64,000 nt of DNA from Hypericum androsaemum (GCA_963995505.1 OZ023182.1:12454707-12518706), one strand, 5' to 3'; positions 10,517-22,946 are shown, numbered from the stretch's first letter. The notes: generated by a model not told the origin, from the letters alone. Numbers and translations are program-made.

Positions 10517-13500
10517 TGTCATCTATGGATCCGTTTTTTTGCAATAATGCTTCATGCATCTCATCTGCTCATGAACTGGCTGAGCCCAGTAACGCACAAA
10601 GCCGTATAAATAGTAATGAACTGATCATTGAAGATTTTAAAGGTTGCATTGATAACTGGAAACTACCAAAGATTTCAAAGCATGACATTTATCACGTTTC
10701 AAAAAACCCATTTTTAAGGCATGATTATGTTATCAAACAAGAAGAGCATTCTATGTCGGTTTCCAAACCCATCGAAACTTTTCAACTATTGTCCAAAGAT
10801 TCTCTTCAAAGTCATAGCAAAAAAGGTTTCAACTTCATTCATATTGGTCTAGTCCAGGTTGGTATTATACCCCTGACTATTGCCGGTCTTGACGCAATAG
10901 GTAGAAATCCCACCAACCTTGCCGCACCCTCTGGAGCTCTGATACGCCTTTGGACAAACCACCACCTGGACTCAAACCACCCTATGGATGATTATATAAA
11001 CTTTATTAATATTATGTTTATCAAGTCTATCTCCGAATTTATATTTTTGTCTTCCCACCTCAATGACAAAAATGCTGAACTGCTTTCAAATCTCAAATGC
11101 CACAAACTCAGTGACTTCCAAAATTACAAGAACACCTTCCTCACACGCGTCATGCTTCGCGAGGATTCTAATCAACCTTTTTGGAAAGAAAAGCTTATCG
11201 ATGGTCTCCCTTTTATGCTTGGTGAAAAAGTCAGACGAATTCTCAAAACCACCCACGGAACCCCTATCAATTATTCTGCCCTCACCTACGGTGAACTCAT
11301 CAGTATCACCCAACAGCAAGGATTACAGATCTGCCAAGATCTAAAGTTCCAGAAGAACATCAAGAAAGAATTGAGACAGACCAAACAGGAACTTGGATCC
11401 TTCTGTCAACAATTCGATATTTCTCGTACCCCTCAAAATTCCAAGGACTGCTATTGTCCCATTTCCTCCCCAAAACCCTACCATCATAAACACAAATCTA
11501 AACGTTATGATAAATCTTATCGTGACAAATCCTATCGTCCCACTTCCAAGTCCAATCACAAGCATGACAAACGACCTTTCATACATTCTTCCAAAAAGTC
11601 TTCTTTTAAAAATGATGATCGTTTTAAAGACACTGTCTGTCACAAATGTGGCCATAAAGGTCATATTGCTAGATATTGCCGTTTGAACAAAAGACTTCAC
11701 GCCTTAGATCTGACCCCCGACCTCCTTGCCCAGATCTCTGCCCTCATGATCAACGATTCTGATTCTGATTCCAGCTCTGTCACTAAAGAATCTGAACAAC
11801 TTGATGAGCTCATCCACTCCTCTTCTGAGTCTGACTCAGAAAAATCCATCTGCGTCCTCACCCAAGACCAAGAATTTCTCCTCGCTATGGCTAATGATAT
11901 CGAAGACCCTACCAAAAGAAAGACTTATCTTTCCAAGCTACTCAACTCCATTGACGTTTCTACCTCTGTAACTGTCCCACCTAAGGCTTACGATCTTACC
12001 AAAATCCTTCATACAAAGCAAACCCAAAAGTCTTTCCTTCCTTCCATTCCCACATTACAATCAGAAATCAAGATTATCAAGAAAGAACTTAAAGACCTAC
12101 GAAGACAACAACTTGAAACACATTCTATTGTCCAAAACTTCCTATCAAAAACCCCTGTCAACAACAATGATGATTCCAGTGATTCTGAGTCTAGTCATCC
12201 TACTGAACCTACTCCTCAACCTAACGAATTCCTTAATGCTCTAAAGCGTGTCACTTCACGTAAATACTTGATCAATATCACCTTATATTTTTCTGATACT
12301 TTTCAGTTGGATACCATTGCTTTATTTGACACTGGTGCTGATCTTAACTGCATTAAGGATGGCCTTGTCCCCAAACGTTTCTTAGATCACACTAAAGAAA
12401 AGCTTTCTGCAGCCAATAACTCCAAAATGCTTATCACTCAAAAAACTGATGCCTTCGTCAGCAACAATCATACAAAAATTAAAACCACCTTCTTACTTGT
12501 CTCCAATATGAATCACACTGTCATTATTGGAACGCCTTTCATCAACCTCATTACTCCTTATACTGTTAATCACGATGGTATCTCTTTCAAAATAAAGACC
12601 CCCATTTCCAAAAAAATTATTTTCCCATTTCTACAAAAACCAAACACACGCAGATTGCATCTTCTTAACTCTCTTATTTCTTCAAAAGAGCATGATTTAC
12701 ATGATACTAAAAACTCTATTCATTTTCAACGTATTTCTCAACAATTGCTTGATCCTTCTACCCAACGCAATATTGATATTTTTAAAACTAAGCTCCTTAA
12801 CGAGCTTTGTTCTGATCTTCCTAATGCTTTCTGGCTTCGAAAAAAGCATGTTATCACTCTTCCTTATGATTCTCAATTTTCAGAAAGACAAATCCCCACA
12901 AAAGCCCGTCCCATTCAAATGAATTCTGACATGATTGCTTTATGCGAAAAAGAGATCCACGATTTAGAGCAAAAGGGTTTGATCTATAAATCCAAATCCC
13001 CTTGGAGCTGTGCTGCTTTTTATGTCATGAAAAACTCCGAGATCGAACGTGGAGTTCCACGTCTTGTGATCAATTACAAGCCTTTGAACAACGTCTTAAA
13101 ATGGATTCGCTATCCAATCCCAAACAAAAAAGATCTTTTAAATCGCCTTCATGATTCTTTCATTTTTTCAAAGTTTGATATGAAATCTGGTTTCTGGCAG
13201 ATCCAGATCCACCCCAAAGATCGTTACAAAATAGCTTTTACTGTCCCCTTTGGCCAGTATGAATGGAATGTAATGCCCTTTGGTTTGAAAAATGCCCCAA
13301 GTGAATTTCAACAAATCATGAATGAAATTTTCAATCCATTCTCCTCTTTTTGTATCGTCTATATTGATGATGTCCTAATATTTTCCAAAACAATTGACCA
13401 GCATTTTAAACATCTCAACACATTCTTTGATGTTGTAAAGAAAAATGGTATGGTTTTGTCCCAGTCCAAAATTGTCCTTTTCCAAACAAAAATACGTTTT

Positions 13501-13563
13501 CTTGGCCACTTTATCAGCCAAGGGACTATCACCCCCATCGACCGATCGATTACATTTTCTTAA
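10516..13563 (+). pseudogene. EPRV copy C: chimeric ORF1 (movement protein N-part fused to coat, protease, RT)
   Basis: From ATG 10,516 the frame stays open for over 1000 codons. The first ~125 residues are the start of the movement protein, up to ...AGLDA. About 55 codons of filler follow (10,890-11,056). The coat protein resumes at SHL-DKNAELL, with CCHC, DTGA protease and RT with YIDD. The filler contains pieces of the non-coding region (GCCGCACCCTCTGG, TATATAAACTTTATTAAT) and yet keeps the frame. Translation would stop at TAA 13,561-13,563, a Ser codon elsewhere, after RT and before RNase H. It is a deletion derivative with an open chimeric frame. Confidence 0.85.
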
Positions 13564-14181
13564 AAATTCCCTGATGAACTTATTGAAAAAACCCAACTTC
13601 AACATTTTTTAGGTTCACTCAATTATGTTTTTGAATTTTTCCCCAACATTCTTCGCATCATCAAACCACTGCATGATCGTTTAAAGAAAAATCCATGCCC
13701 ATGGACTCATGAGCATACACGCACTGTTCAACGCATCAAAAAACAAATTCAACATATACCATGTTTGCATTTGGCTGACCCATCTGCATTCAAAATTGTT
13801 GAAACCGATGCTTCTAATATCGGTTATGGTGGCATCTTAAAGCAACAGCAAGGCAAACATGAGCATATCATCGCATTTACCTCTGCTCATTGGAATGACA
13901 CCCAGCTCAAATATCCTACTATTAAAAAAGAGATTTTGAGTATTGTTCTATGTATTACTAAATTTCAAAGCGATCTTTTAAATCAAAAATTCTTATTACG
14001 TATTGACGCCCAAGCTGCAAAAGAAATTTTGCAAAAAGATTTTCAAAACATAGCCTCAAAGCTTATCTATGCCCGCTGGCAAGCTATTTTGAGTATTTTT
14101 GATTTTGATATTGTCTATATTAAAGGAGAAAGCAATTCCCTTCCCGATTTCCTAACCCGTGAGTTTTTAACTAATAGGTAG
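13564..14181 (+). pseudogene. EPRV copy C: RNase H part of ORF1 after the nonsense codon
   Basis: Same frame as the chimeric ORF1, separated from it by TAA at 13,561. It encodes the connection region and RNase H domain (VETDAS near 13,800) and ends at the conserved TAG two bases before ORF2. An Asp in the VETDASDIGYGG block is Asn here. Confidence 0.8.
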
Positions 14182-14183
14182 CC

Positions 14184-15499
14184 ATGCCTCCAAAGCCCTC
14201 CTCCAGAGAAGCTAAGGCAAAGTCCGTTGCAACAAAGTCTATTGTCCCTGCCCGAACCTGGGCATCTATTGCTGAAGCTGAAGATGATTTTAAAGCTCCC
14301 TGTAACGTCCAAAAATGGTTGAATGAATTTCAACATAATCTGGTCTACCCGCCCGAACTTGTCGAAGTTTTCCAACGCCTATCCCAAAACTCTCAAGCTT
14401 TAATGCCGACACCCTCCCCAAAAATCTCAAAGCAAAGCACCACCCATATCATTTCCCAGCCCTCCCAATCTCTCACCCCAAACCGAACCAAAGCCGTTTA
14501 CACCCATAAAACCCAGACAGTCTCTTCTCTTTGTTGAAAGAGATCATCACCAGAATGACCCCACAATAGCAGCCGCCCGAATTTTCCCACCCGGTCAGCA
14601 CATGGTCCCCGCCGATATTGCCAAACCAATAGCCTATTACACTGCCATCCTTGAGCACACAGAATCCATCACCATAAAACATTTCTACATGCCCCCTAAC
14701 ACCTCAACCCCTGCCTACTCAACCTGCCAAATCATGCAGATTTTACATCCGTCGCAGTGGGGCCAACCTTTGCACAAGCCAAAGCACCTACCCCTCACCC
14801 CGACTACTACCCATAGTACTCTTTATTGCTATTGGGATTACCATCAAGCCTGGTTCAACGCCTTCCTCAACCAAAAGTCAAAGTTCACACACACTTGGCT
14901 GTTCTTTTTCCTTCAGCCTTTCGATTGTGCTCATATTCCATTTTGGTTCCTAACCTGGTGGAGTTATTATGGTTTCACTCCAGCCATCCTTACTGAGGAT
15001 GTCTTGGGTTGTTACAACCTTTTCAAAGGAAAATATTCCCCCCCCCCAAAACGAAAAACCTTTCGGACCTCTGGTATTGTTCTGTATGAAATTCTATCTG
15101 CCATGGGTGTGCACCTGGCATTATGAATTCCAAACCTATGATGCCACGAACAATGTCAATCTACTTGTTCGCCGCTTCAAAATCAAATGGTGGACTGCCT
15201 TCCGTGCAGATTTAAAACTAACGACCACCATTGTCCTCAATTGGTTTAAAGCTGCCGATCCTGCCCAAATTAATGCCACTGCCTCAACATCACAAACGCA
15301 ATTTCTGGCTCACAAGGCCAAGATTCAAGCTTTGTTGGCCTCGGCCGGCAATGAGAAAGAATATTTTGCCATCATGCAAAAAATGGCTAAAAATAATTCC
15401 AACGCTTCCTCTTCACCTTATGAAGAAGACGAAGAAGAAGAAGAACCGTACATCTCCCTCAGTGAAGATGATGGTGCTGGTTTTGATGGATTACCATAA
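14184..15499 (+). pseudogene. EPRV copy C: ORF2, two frame breaks
   Basis: Counterpart of ORF2 in copy B. A two-base deletion near 14,517 (CCCAGACAGTC) breaks the first part after about 111 codons. The frame is regained downstream until a ten-C tract near 15,038-15,047, after which the acidic C-terminal part continues in another frame to 15,499. Function unknown. Confidence 0.75.
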
Positions 15500-15810
15500 A
15501 CCCATCCCACAACGGCATCAACGACTTTCAACCGCAACGGCATCAACGATTTTCAACCGCAACGGCGTCAACGACTTTCAACAGAATTATCAAAATGGTG
15601 GACCCCAGCCACCGAAAGTCAATAGAATTATCAAAATGGTGGACCCCAGCCACCGAAAGTAACTGATAACGCACCAAAGCCACCGAAAGCAGAGATTCCA
15701 TCTGCCACCGACGACATCAACGACTTTCAAAATGGTGGACCCCAGCCACCGAAAGTAACTGACAACGCACCAAAGCCACCGAAAGCAGAGATTCCTTCTG
15801 CCCCTTATTG
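15500..15810 (+). repeat. Repeat block upstream of viral promoter, copy C
   Basis: Same units as in copy B, but with an extra unit: the stretch GGTGGACCCCAGCCACC...AAAGCCACCGAAAGCAGAGATTCC occurs again after CATCTGCCACCGACGACATC. Copies E, F and the 16.5-kb fragment also have the longer form. Confidence 0.65.
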
Positions 15811-15841
15811 ACCACTATTGTGTAATAGGACCTCCTCTCCC

Positions 15842-15848
15842 TATATAA
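15842..15848 (+). promoter_or_regulatory. TATA box of viral promoter, copy C
   Basis: TATATAA in the same CTCCTC...GGAGGAG context as in copy B, about 350 bp after the end of ORF2. Confidence 0.65.
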
Positions 15849-16065
15849 GGAGGAGCCCTCTATTGTTAACATCAGAGTGTGATTTTGTTGGAAAAACTCG
15901 TAGAGAATAGAAGCCCTTGATCATCATACTTGATCATACCTGCTCTTCCCCTCTGTGATTGTAATCCCTCTATCCCTCTCTTTAAAGTCTATCTCCGTAT
16001 TTAGTCTTAAAAACTATATTATTATTATTGTACTAAAGTTTATTTATGTTTATCAAGTTTATATT

Positions 16066-16071
16066 AATAAA
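16066..16071 (+). terminator. Poly(A) signal, copy C
   Basis: AATAAA about 40 bp before the primer-binding site, at the same map position as in copy B. Confidence 0.5.
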
Positions 16072-16107
16072 GTTTATATTTATAAAATCTTGTTCCGCCG
16101 CACCCTC

Positions 16108-16119
16108 TGGTATCAGAGC
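16108..16119 (+). promoter_or_regulatory. Primer-binding site, intact tRNA-Met complement
   Basis: A perfect TGGTATCAGAGC follows CCGCACCCTC. The usual viral leader does not follow; unrelated filler does. Confidence 0.85.
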
Positions 16120-16188
16120 CAGAGGATAAACGATACCATAATAACTTCATTCTATTAGGGTTGTTATCACGTTACCATAATAACTCCA
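16120..16188. other. Filler DNA with repeated TACCATAATAAC
   Basis: About 70 bp between a perfect primer-binding site and an internal ORF2 fragment. It contains TACCATAATAAC twice and a related ATAACTTCATT. I cannot assign it to the viral map. Confidence 0.5.
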
Positions 16189-17145
16189 GATGCCACGAAC
16201 AATGTCAATCTACTTGTTCGCCGCTTCAAAATCAAATGGTGGACTGCCTTCCGTGCAGATTTAAAACTAACGACCACCATTGTCCTCAATTGGTTTAAAG
16301 CTGCCGATCCTGCCCAAATTAATGCCACTGCCTCAACATCACAAACGCAATTTCTAGCTCACAAGGCCAAGATTCAAGCTTTGTTGGCCTCGGCCGGCAC
16401 TGAGAAAGAATATTTTGCCATCATGCAAAAAATGGCTAAAAATAATTCCAACGCTTCCTCTACACCTTATGAAGAAGACGAAGAAGAAGAAGAACCGTAC
16501 ATCTCCCTCAGTGAAGATGATGGTGCTGGTTTCGATGGATTACCATAAACCCATCCCACAACGGCATCAACGACTTTCAACCGCAACGGCATCAACGATT
16601 TTCAACCGCAACGACGTCAACGACTTTCAACAGAATTATCAAAATGGTAGACCCCAGCCACCGAAAGTCAACAGAATTATCAAAATGGTGGACCCCAGCC
16701 ACCGAAAGTAACTGACAACGCACCAAAGCCACTGAAAGCAGAGATTCCATCTGCCACCGACGACATCAACGACTTTCAAAATGGTGGACCCCAGCCACCG
16801 AAAGTAACTGACAACGCACCAAAGCCACCGAAAGCAGAGATTCCTTCTGCCCCTTATTGACCACTATTGTGTAATAGGACCTCCTCTCCCTATATAAGGA
16901 GGAGCCCTCTATTGTTAACATCAGAGTGTGATTTCGTTGGAAAAACCCGTAGAGAATAGAAGCCCTTGATCATCATACTTGATCATACCTGCTCTTCCCC
17001 TCTGTGATTGTAATCCCTCTATCCCTCTCTTTAAAGTCTATCTCCGTATTTAGTCTTAAAAACTATATTATTATTATTGTACTAAAGTTTATTTATGTTT
17101 ATCAAGTTTATATTAATAAATTTTATATTTATATAATCCTGTTCA
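16189..17145 (+). mobile_element. EPRV fragment: 3' end of ORF2 plus non-coding region
   Basis: It begins inside ORF2 at the GATGCCACGAAC block and continues in frame to the ORF2 stop (about 16,548). The repeat block, TATATAA at 16,891-16,897 and AATAAA at 17,115-17,120 follow. It ends just before the expected CCGCACC motif. It repeats the 3' end of copies B and C and is oriented like them. Confidence 0.85.
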
Positions 17146-17301
17146 GAGCCGCAAAACCTTGTGGGGTATAATACCAAATAACGTGAGGGTGGGATTTCGG
17201 AGATAAACATCTGGTACTTAGAGATGGGCAAAACCTTGTGGGGTATAATACCAGATGATCTCTCCCTATATAATCATCTGGTATAATACCAAATGATCTT
17301 T
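17146..17301. other. Filler DNA between the fragment and copy D
   Basis: About 155 bp. GGCAAAACCTTGTGGGGTATAATACC occurs near 17,226, and nearly the same sequence near 17,150. GTATAATACCA recurs four times, and a TATA-promoter-like CTCTCCCTATATAA is included. GGGGTATAATACCA also occurs in the movement-protein region on minus, so part may be a viral scrap. No gene. Confidence 0.5.
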
Positions 17302-20300
17302 CCAATGAACAGAGGTAAATGCGATGATATGCTCATGTTTGCCTTGCTGTCGCTTTAAGATGCCACCATAACCGATATCAGAAGCATCGGTTTCAACAAT
17401 TTTGAATGCAGATGGGTCAGCCAAATGCAAACATGGTATATGCTGAATTTGTTTTTTGATGCGTTGAACAATGCGTCTATGCTCATGAGTCCATGGGCAT
17501 GGATTTTTCTTTAAACGATCATGCAGTGGTTTGATGATGCGATGAATGTTGGGGAAAAATTCAAAAACATAATTGAGTGAACCTAAAAAACGTTGAAGTT
17601 GGGTTTTTTCAATAAGTTCATCAGGGAATTTTGAAGCAAATGTAATCGATCGGTAGATGGGGGTGATAGTCCCTTGGCTGATAAAGTGGCCAAGAAAACG
17701 TATTTTTGTTTGGAAAAGGACAATTTTGGACTGGGACAAAACCAGACCATTTTTCTTTACAACATCAAAGAAGGTGTTGAGATGTTTAAAATGCTGGTCA
17801 ATTGTTTTGGAAAATATTAGGACATTATCAATATAGACGATACAAAAAGAGGAGAATGGATTGAAAATTTCATTCATGATTTGTTGAAATTCACTTGGGG
17901 CATTTTTCAAACCAAAGGGCATTATATTCCATTCATACTGGCCAAAGGGGACAGTAAAAGCTATTTTGTAACGATCTTTGGGGTGGATCTGGATCTGCCA
18001 GAAACCAGATTTCATATCAAACTTTGAAAAAATGAAAGAATCATGAAGGCGATTTAAAAGATCTTTTTTGTTTGGGATTGGATAGCGAATCCATTTTAAG
18101 ACGTTGTTCAAAGGCTTGTAATTGATCACAAGACGTGGAACTCCACGTTCGATCTCGGAGTTTTTCATGACATAAAAAGCAGCACAGCTCCAAGGGGATT
18201 TGGATTTAGAGATCAAACCCTTTTGCTCTAAATCGTGGATCTCTTTTTCGCATAAAGCAATCATGTCGGAATTCATTTGAATGGGACGGGCTTTTGTGGG
18301 GATTTGTCTTTCTGAAAATTGGGAATCATAAGGAAGAGTGATAACATACTTTTTTCGAAGCCAGAAAGCATTAGGAAGATCAGAACAAAGCTCGTTAAGG
18401 AGCTTAGTTTTAAAAATATCAATATTGCGTTGGGTAGAAGGATCAAGCAATTGTTGAGAAATACGTTGAAAATGAATAGAGTTTTTAGTATCATGTAAAT
18501 CATGCTCTTTTGAAGAAATAAGATAGTTAAAAAGATGCAATCTGCGTGTGTTTGGTTTTTGTAGAAATGGGAAAATAATTTTTTTGGAAATGGGGGTCTT
18601 TATTTTGAAAGAGATACCATCGTGATTAACATTATAAGGAGTAATGAGGTTGATGAAAGGCGTTCCAATAATGACAGTGTGATTCATATTGGAGATAAGT
18701 AAGAAGGTGGTTTTAATTTTGGTATCATTGTTGCTGACGAAGGCATCAGTTTTTTGAGTGATAAGCATTTTGGAGTTATGGCTGCAGAAAGCTTTTCTTT
18801 AGTGTGATCTAAGAAACGTTTGGGGACAAGGCCGTCCTTAATGCAGTTAAGATCAGCACCAGTGTCAAATAAGCAATGGTATCCAACTGAAAAGTATCAG
18901 AAAAATATAAGGTGATATTGATCAGGTATTTACGTGAAGTGACACGCTTTAGAGCATTAAGGAATTCGTTAGGTTGAGGAGTAGGTTCAGTAGGATGACT
19001 AGACTCAGAATCACTTGAATCATCATTGTTGTTGACAGGGGTTTTTGATAGGAAGTTTTGGACAATAGAATGTGTTTCAAGTTGTTGTCTTCGTAGGTCT
19101 TTAAGTTCTTTCTTGATAATCTTGATTTCTGATTGTAATGTGGGAATGGAAGGAAGGGAAGACTTTTGGGTTTGCTTTGTATGAAGGATTTTGGTAAGAT
19201 CGTAAGCCTTAGGTGGGACAGTTACAGAGGTAGAAACATCAATGGAGTTGAGTAGCTTGGAAAGATAAGTCTTTCTTTTGGTAGGGTCTTCGATATCATT
19301 AGCCATAGCGAGGAGAAATTCTTGGTCTTGGGTGAGGACGCAGATGGATTTTTCTGAGTCAGACTCAGAACAGGAGTGGATGAGCTCATCAAGTTGTTCA
19401 GATTCTTCAGTGACAGAGCTGGAATCAGAATCAGAATCGTTGATCATGAGGGCAGAGATCTGGGCAAGGAGGTCGGGGGTCAGATCTAAAGCGTGAAGTC
19501 TTTTGTTCAAACGGAAATATCTAGCAATATGACCTTTATGGCCACATTTGTGACAGACAGTGTCTTTGAAACGATCATCATTTTTAAAAGAAGACTTTTT
19601 GGAAGAATGTATGAAAGGTCGTTTGTCATGCTTGTGATTGGACTTGGAAGTGGGATGATAGGATTTGTCACGATAAGATTTATCATAACGTTTAGATTTG
19701 TGTTTATGATGGTAGGGTTTTGGGGAGGAAATGGGACAATGGCAGTCCTTGGAATTTTGAGGGGTACGAGAAATATCGAATTGTTGACAGAAGGATCCAA
19801 GTTCCTGTTTGGTCTGTCTCAATTCTTTCTTGATGTTCTTCTAGAGCTTTAGATCTTGGCAGATCTGTAATCCTTGCTGTTGGGTGATACTGATGAGTTC
19901 ACCGAAGGTGAGGGCAGAATAATTGATAGGGGTTCCGTGGGTGGTTTTGAGAAATCGTCTGACTTTTTCACCAAGCATAAAAGGGAGACCATCGATAAGC
20001 TTTTCTTTCCAAAAAGGTTGATTATAATCCTCGCGAAGCATGACGCGTGTGAGGAAGGTGTTCTTGTAATTTTGGAAGTCGCTGAGTTTGTGGCATTTGA
20101 GATTTGAAAGCAGTTCGGCATTTTTGTCTTTGAGGTGGGAAGAATCACCTATGAAATGAAGAGAAATGGCAAAGATGAGGGAAGAAACAGCATCTTGTAC
20201 GGAATGACCTTCAGGTGTTAAGATAGGGCTGTTGGCTTCATCATGTTGAAGGCTGTTGAGTATTTCTTGCCGTTGCTCTTCCGTGAGGTAGAAATCCCAC

Positions 20301-22555
20301 CAACCTTTGAGTTGGCCAGAGAATCCAGAAATAAGGATCTCAGCAATAGATTTGTCAGAAATGTCCGTTTGTGTCTTGTAAGCATTGGCTGCCATGGTCA
20401 TTTGTTGTAAGAGAGACAGAATATTGTACTCTGTCATGGCATCAATATTCCATTCGTATATGGAATTGAAATTGAATTTGGCTTGGTTGAGGATACTGGG
20501 CTTTTGTTCGAGACCCATATCCGGGCCAGGGACAGGAGTCGAAGAGAAGGACCTTTGGGGTTCATGAATATGGTTTAGAATGGGATGGAGAGAGGAGGAT
20601 GATCTGATAGACTCAGAATCTGAATCCTAATCAAGAGTGTGGATGGCATTCGAGTTTAGAGAAGGGGTATCGGCAGCAATAAGGGGGGAGGAAGGAGAGA
20701 CTTCAATGCTGGAGATCTGGCGTCGAAGGATATCAGCAAAATCCTGATTTTTGTGGATCTGGCGGATACTTGTTCGTGAAACTTGGAAGGGTTTAAAGAT
20801 AGGTTGTTGAATAGTCAAAATAGGAGTCGAAGAGGAAGACGGGTATGAAGATGAAGGTAGTTGACCTTCGATGCGTTCAAGCTGTTTACCAATCGTACTG
20901 AGATGGGTATTACAAAAATTATTCTGGGCAATGATACGCCTAGAATTTTGTAAAACATCATCAGTGGCAGTCTTATAAGGAGCTGCTTCAATGGGGTGAT
21001 CAGCGATGTCGAGATTGATCTGCCTTAATGGCGGATGGGGGGAGGAAATGGTCTCACCAGCAGTGGTTTCCCATTGATTTTGGTGGCGTCTGGATCGGGT
21101 AATAGGGTTTGTCGTTTTGGAGAAGGAATTATAGGAGTCAATCATCTCTTGAATACAAGTAGGCATGAGAAATTGTTCAAACCAGTCAAAAAATAAGACC
21201 TGGGTTCGATATTCCTCAAGAAACTCGTAATAAGAGGTTTGAGTCTGATCGCGTTCAGGTTTACAGAAATTTCTGAAAAACCATTTGACTTTGGCTTTGT
21301 TGTAGGGAGCATTGAAATCAGACCGGAGAAAGTCCTTATCAATTTGGAAGGGAATTTCTAGAACGTTAAGCTCGTTATGGAATTGTTGGTTCTCAGTTAC
21401 CTGTGAAGGAGTGGGGGAAGAAGGAAGGGATTCTTCTTCAGTAGGAGCTTTTGGATGGGTATAAATGGGATGGGGAATCTGAGATCGATAGTTGACATGT
21501 TGTAAGGCGGGGTTTGGAAGATCAGACGTGGAAAATCTGGGCTTGTCAGGGAGATGTATGACTGGCGGTGGACGATTAGGAGTTCCTATTTGTGAAACTC
21601 TTCCAAGGTTTTGGAACGAAGAGGACATACTCTCGCTACGAGATAGGGAAGGGTTCCCTGCAAATCTCAAGCTAGAGGGACGATTGAAAGTAATACCAAC
21701 AGTACCACCAGAATAACGATTGATGCGTGAAACATCATTGCTAGGTTGGGGTTCAATTGGTTTGGTCTCAGAGTGATCCATGTCCTCTAAGATCCATTCG
21801 TCGGGAAGGGTAACATCCCTCCATTGGATAGCTTTAGGTGTGACGGTATTGGCGCGTGTGAAATCAGTTTGCAATAAAACAGTTTGGCCTTTGGTGGATT
21901 GAAAACGATGCTTTGTTGCAAACGCAGAAATCATGGCTTTATAATGGACTTTGAAACTCAAGGAAATATTCACGGTACCATGCATGAGAGCGTAATTAAA
22001 AGTTTTCAATTGGAGAGTTAGAGCATGAAGAATGTTAGGATCACGTAAAGATAAGGTGAGATTGGGATGGCAATCAAAAGATAAAGGGCCACCGGCGAGA
22101 CTGGACTCGACGGAGCTCATAAGGGAGTCTTTAAAACGGAGATGTCTTGCATCTCTTAAGATAGCAAGGATAGATGCGTCAAGACCGGCAATAGTCAGGG
22201 GTATAATACCAACCTGGACTAGACCAATATGAATGAAGTTGAAACCTTTTTTGCTATGACTTTGAAGAGAATCTTTGGACAATAGTTGAAAAGTTTCGAT
22301 GGGTTTGGAAACCGACATAGAATGCTCTTCTTGTTTGATAACATAATCATGCCTTAAAAATGGGTTTTTTGAAACGTGATAAATGTCATGCTTTGAAATC
22401 TTTGGTAGTTTCCAGTTATCAATGCAACCTTTAAAATCTTCAATGATCAGTTCATTACTATTTATACGGCTTTGTGCGTTACTGGGCTCAGCCAGTTCAT
22501 GAGCAGATGAGATGCATGAAGCATTATTGCAAGAAAACGGATCCATAGATGACAT
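17302..22555 (-). pseudogene. EPRV copy D: ORF1 polyprotein, broken
   Basis: From ATG 22,555 the frame is open for 642 codons (movement protein and coat N-part) to TAG at 20,627-20,629. Coat protein resumes (20,518-19,841) to a second TAG near 19,850 (CAG to TAG). The CCHC part follows (19,822 on); here the third Cys-side residue pattern is altered, RYF in place of RYC, so one zinc ligand is lost. Two one-base deletions near 18,869 and 18,779 flank the protease DTGA segment. From 18,768 the RT runs on, with YIDN instead of YIDD, a changed catalytic aspartate. RNase H is truncated at 17,302. Confidence 0.9.
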
Positions 22556-22946
22556 TAGATGCAATATACAGATGCAAAGAGAATATACCAGCACAAAGCC
22601 AATGGTCTAACTGCCTCGCTTCGGGACTTACTGCCTGCTACCATGCATGGTCTAACCAAACTCTTAACAGATGCAGATGCAACCTTAGCCAGCCATGAAG
22701 GCGGTTCTACAATGAATGCAAAATGCACTAAACTGCTAAAGTGAAAATGACTTTGCTACAGTAACTCACTATTCCTATAAATAGTAAGTTGGTGAATGAA
22801 GGCAAGAAAGATGCACAAACAGGAGTTCTACCTTGATAGATACTTTTGTTTGCGAAGCACCAAGGAGTTCTAACCCTGGAGAGCCCAAATGGAGGCACTT
22901 CTAAAAAGTTCTATCGAAGGTACGTTCGAACGATATGCAAATAGTG
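22556..22946 (-). promoter_or_regulatory. Viral leader of copy D (with short ORF 22,644-22,555)
   Basis: About 390 nt between primer-binding site and ORF1 ATG. It contains several ATGs, including the 29-codon ORF whose TAA overlaps the ORF1 ATG. The sequence is nearly identical to the leaders of copies C and E. Confidence 0.6.

Larger units (their letters stand above)
10113..16107 (+). mobile_element. Endogenous pararetrovirus copy C (head to tail with B)
   Basis: The copy contains primer-binding site, leader, ORF1, ORF2 and non-coding region, ending at the next primer-binding site (16,108). About 1.9 kb of ORF1 (the rest of movement protein and the coat N-part) is replaced by about 165 bp of filler. 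ORF1 also has a stop before RNase H, and ORF2 has two frame breaks. Confidence 0.9.

Noticed and set aside
22559..22744. 61-codon frame antisense to the viral leader
   Set aside because: Opposite to the leader short ORFs; no supporting feature.
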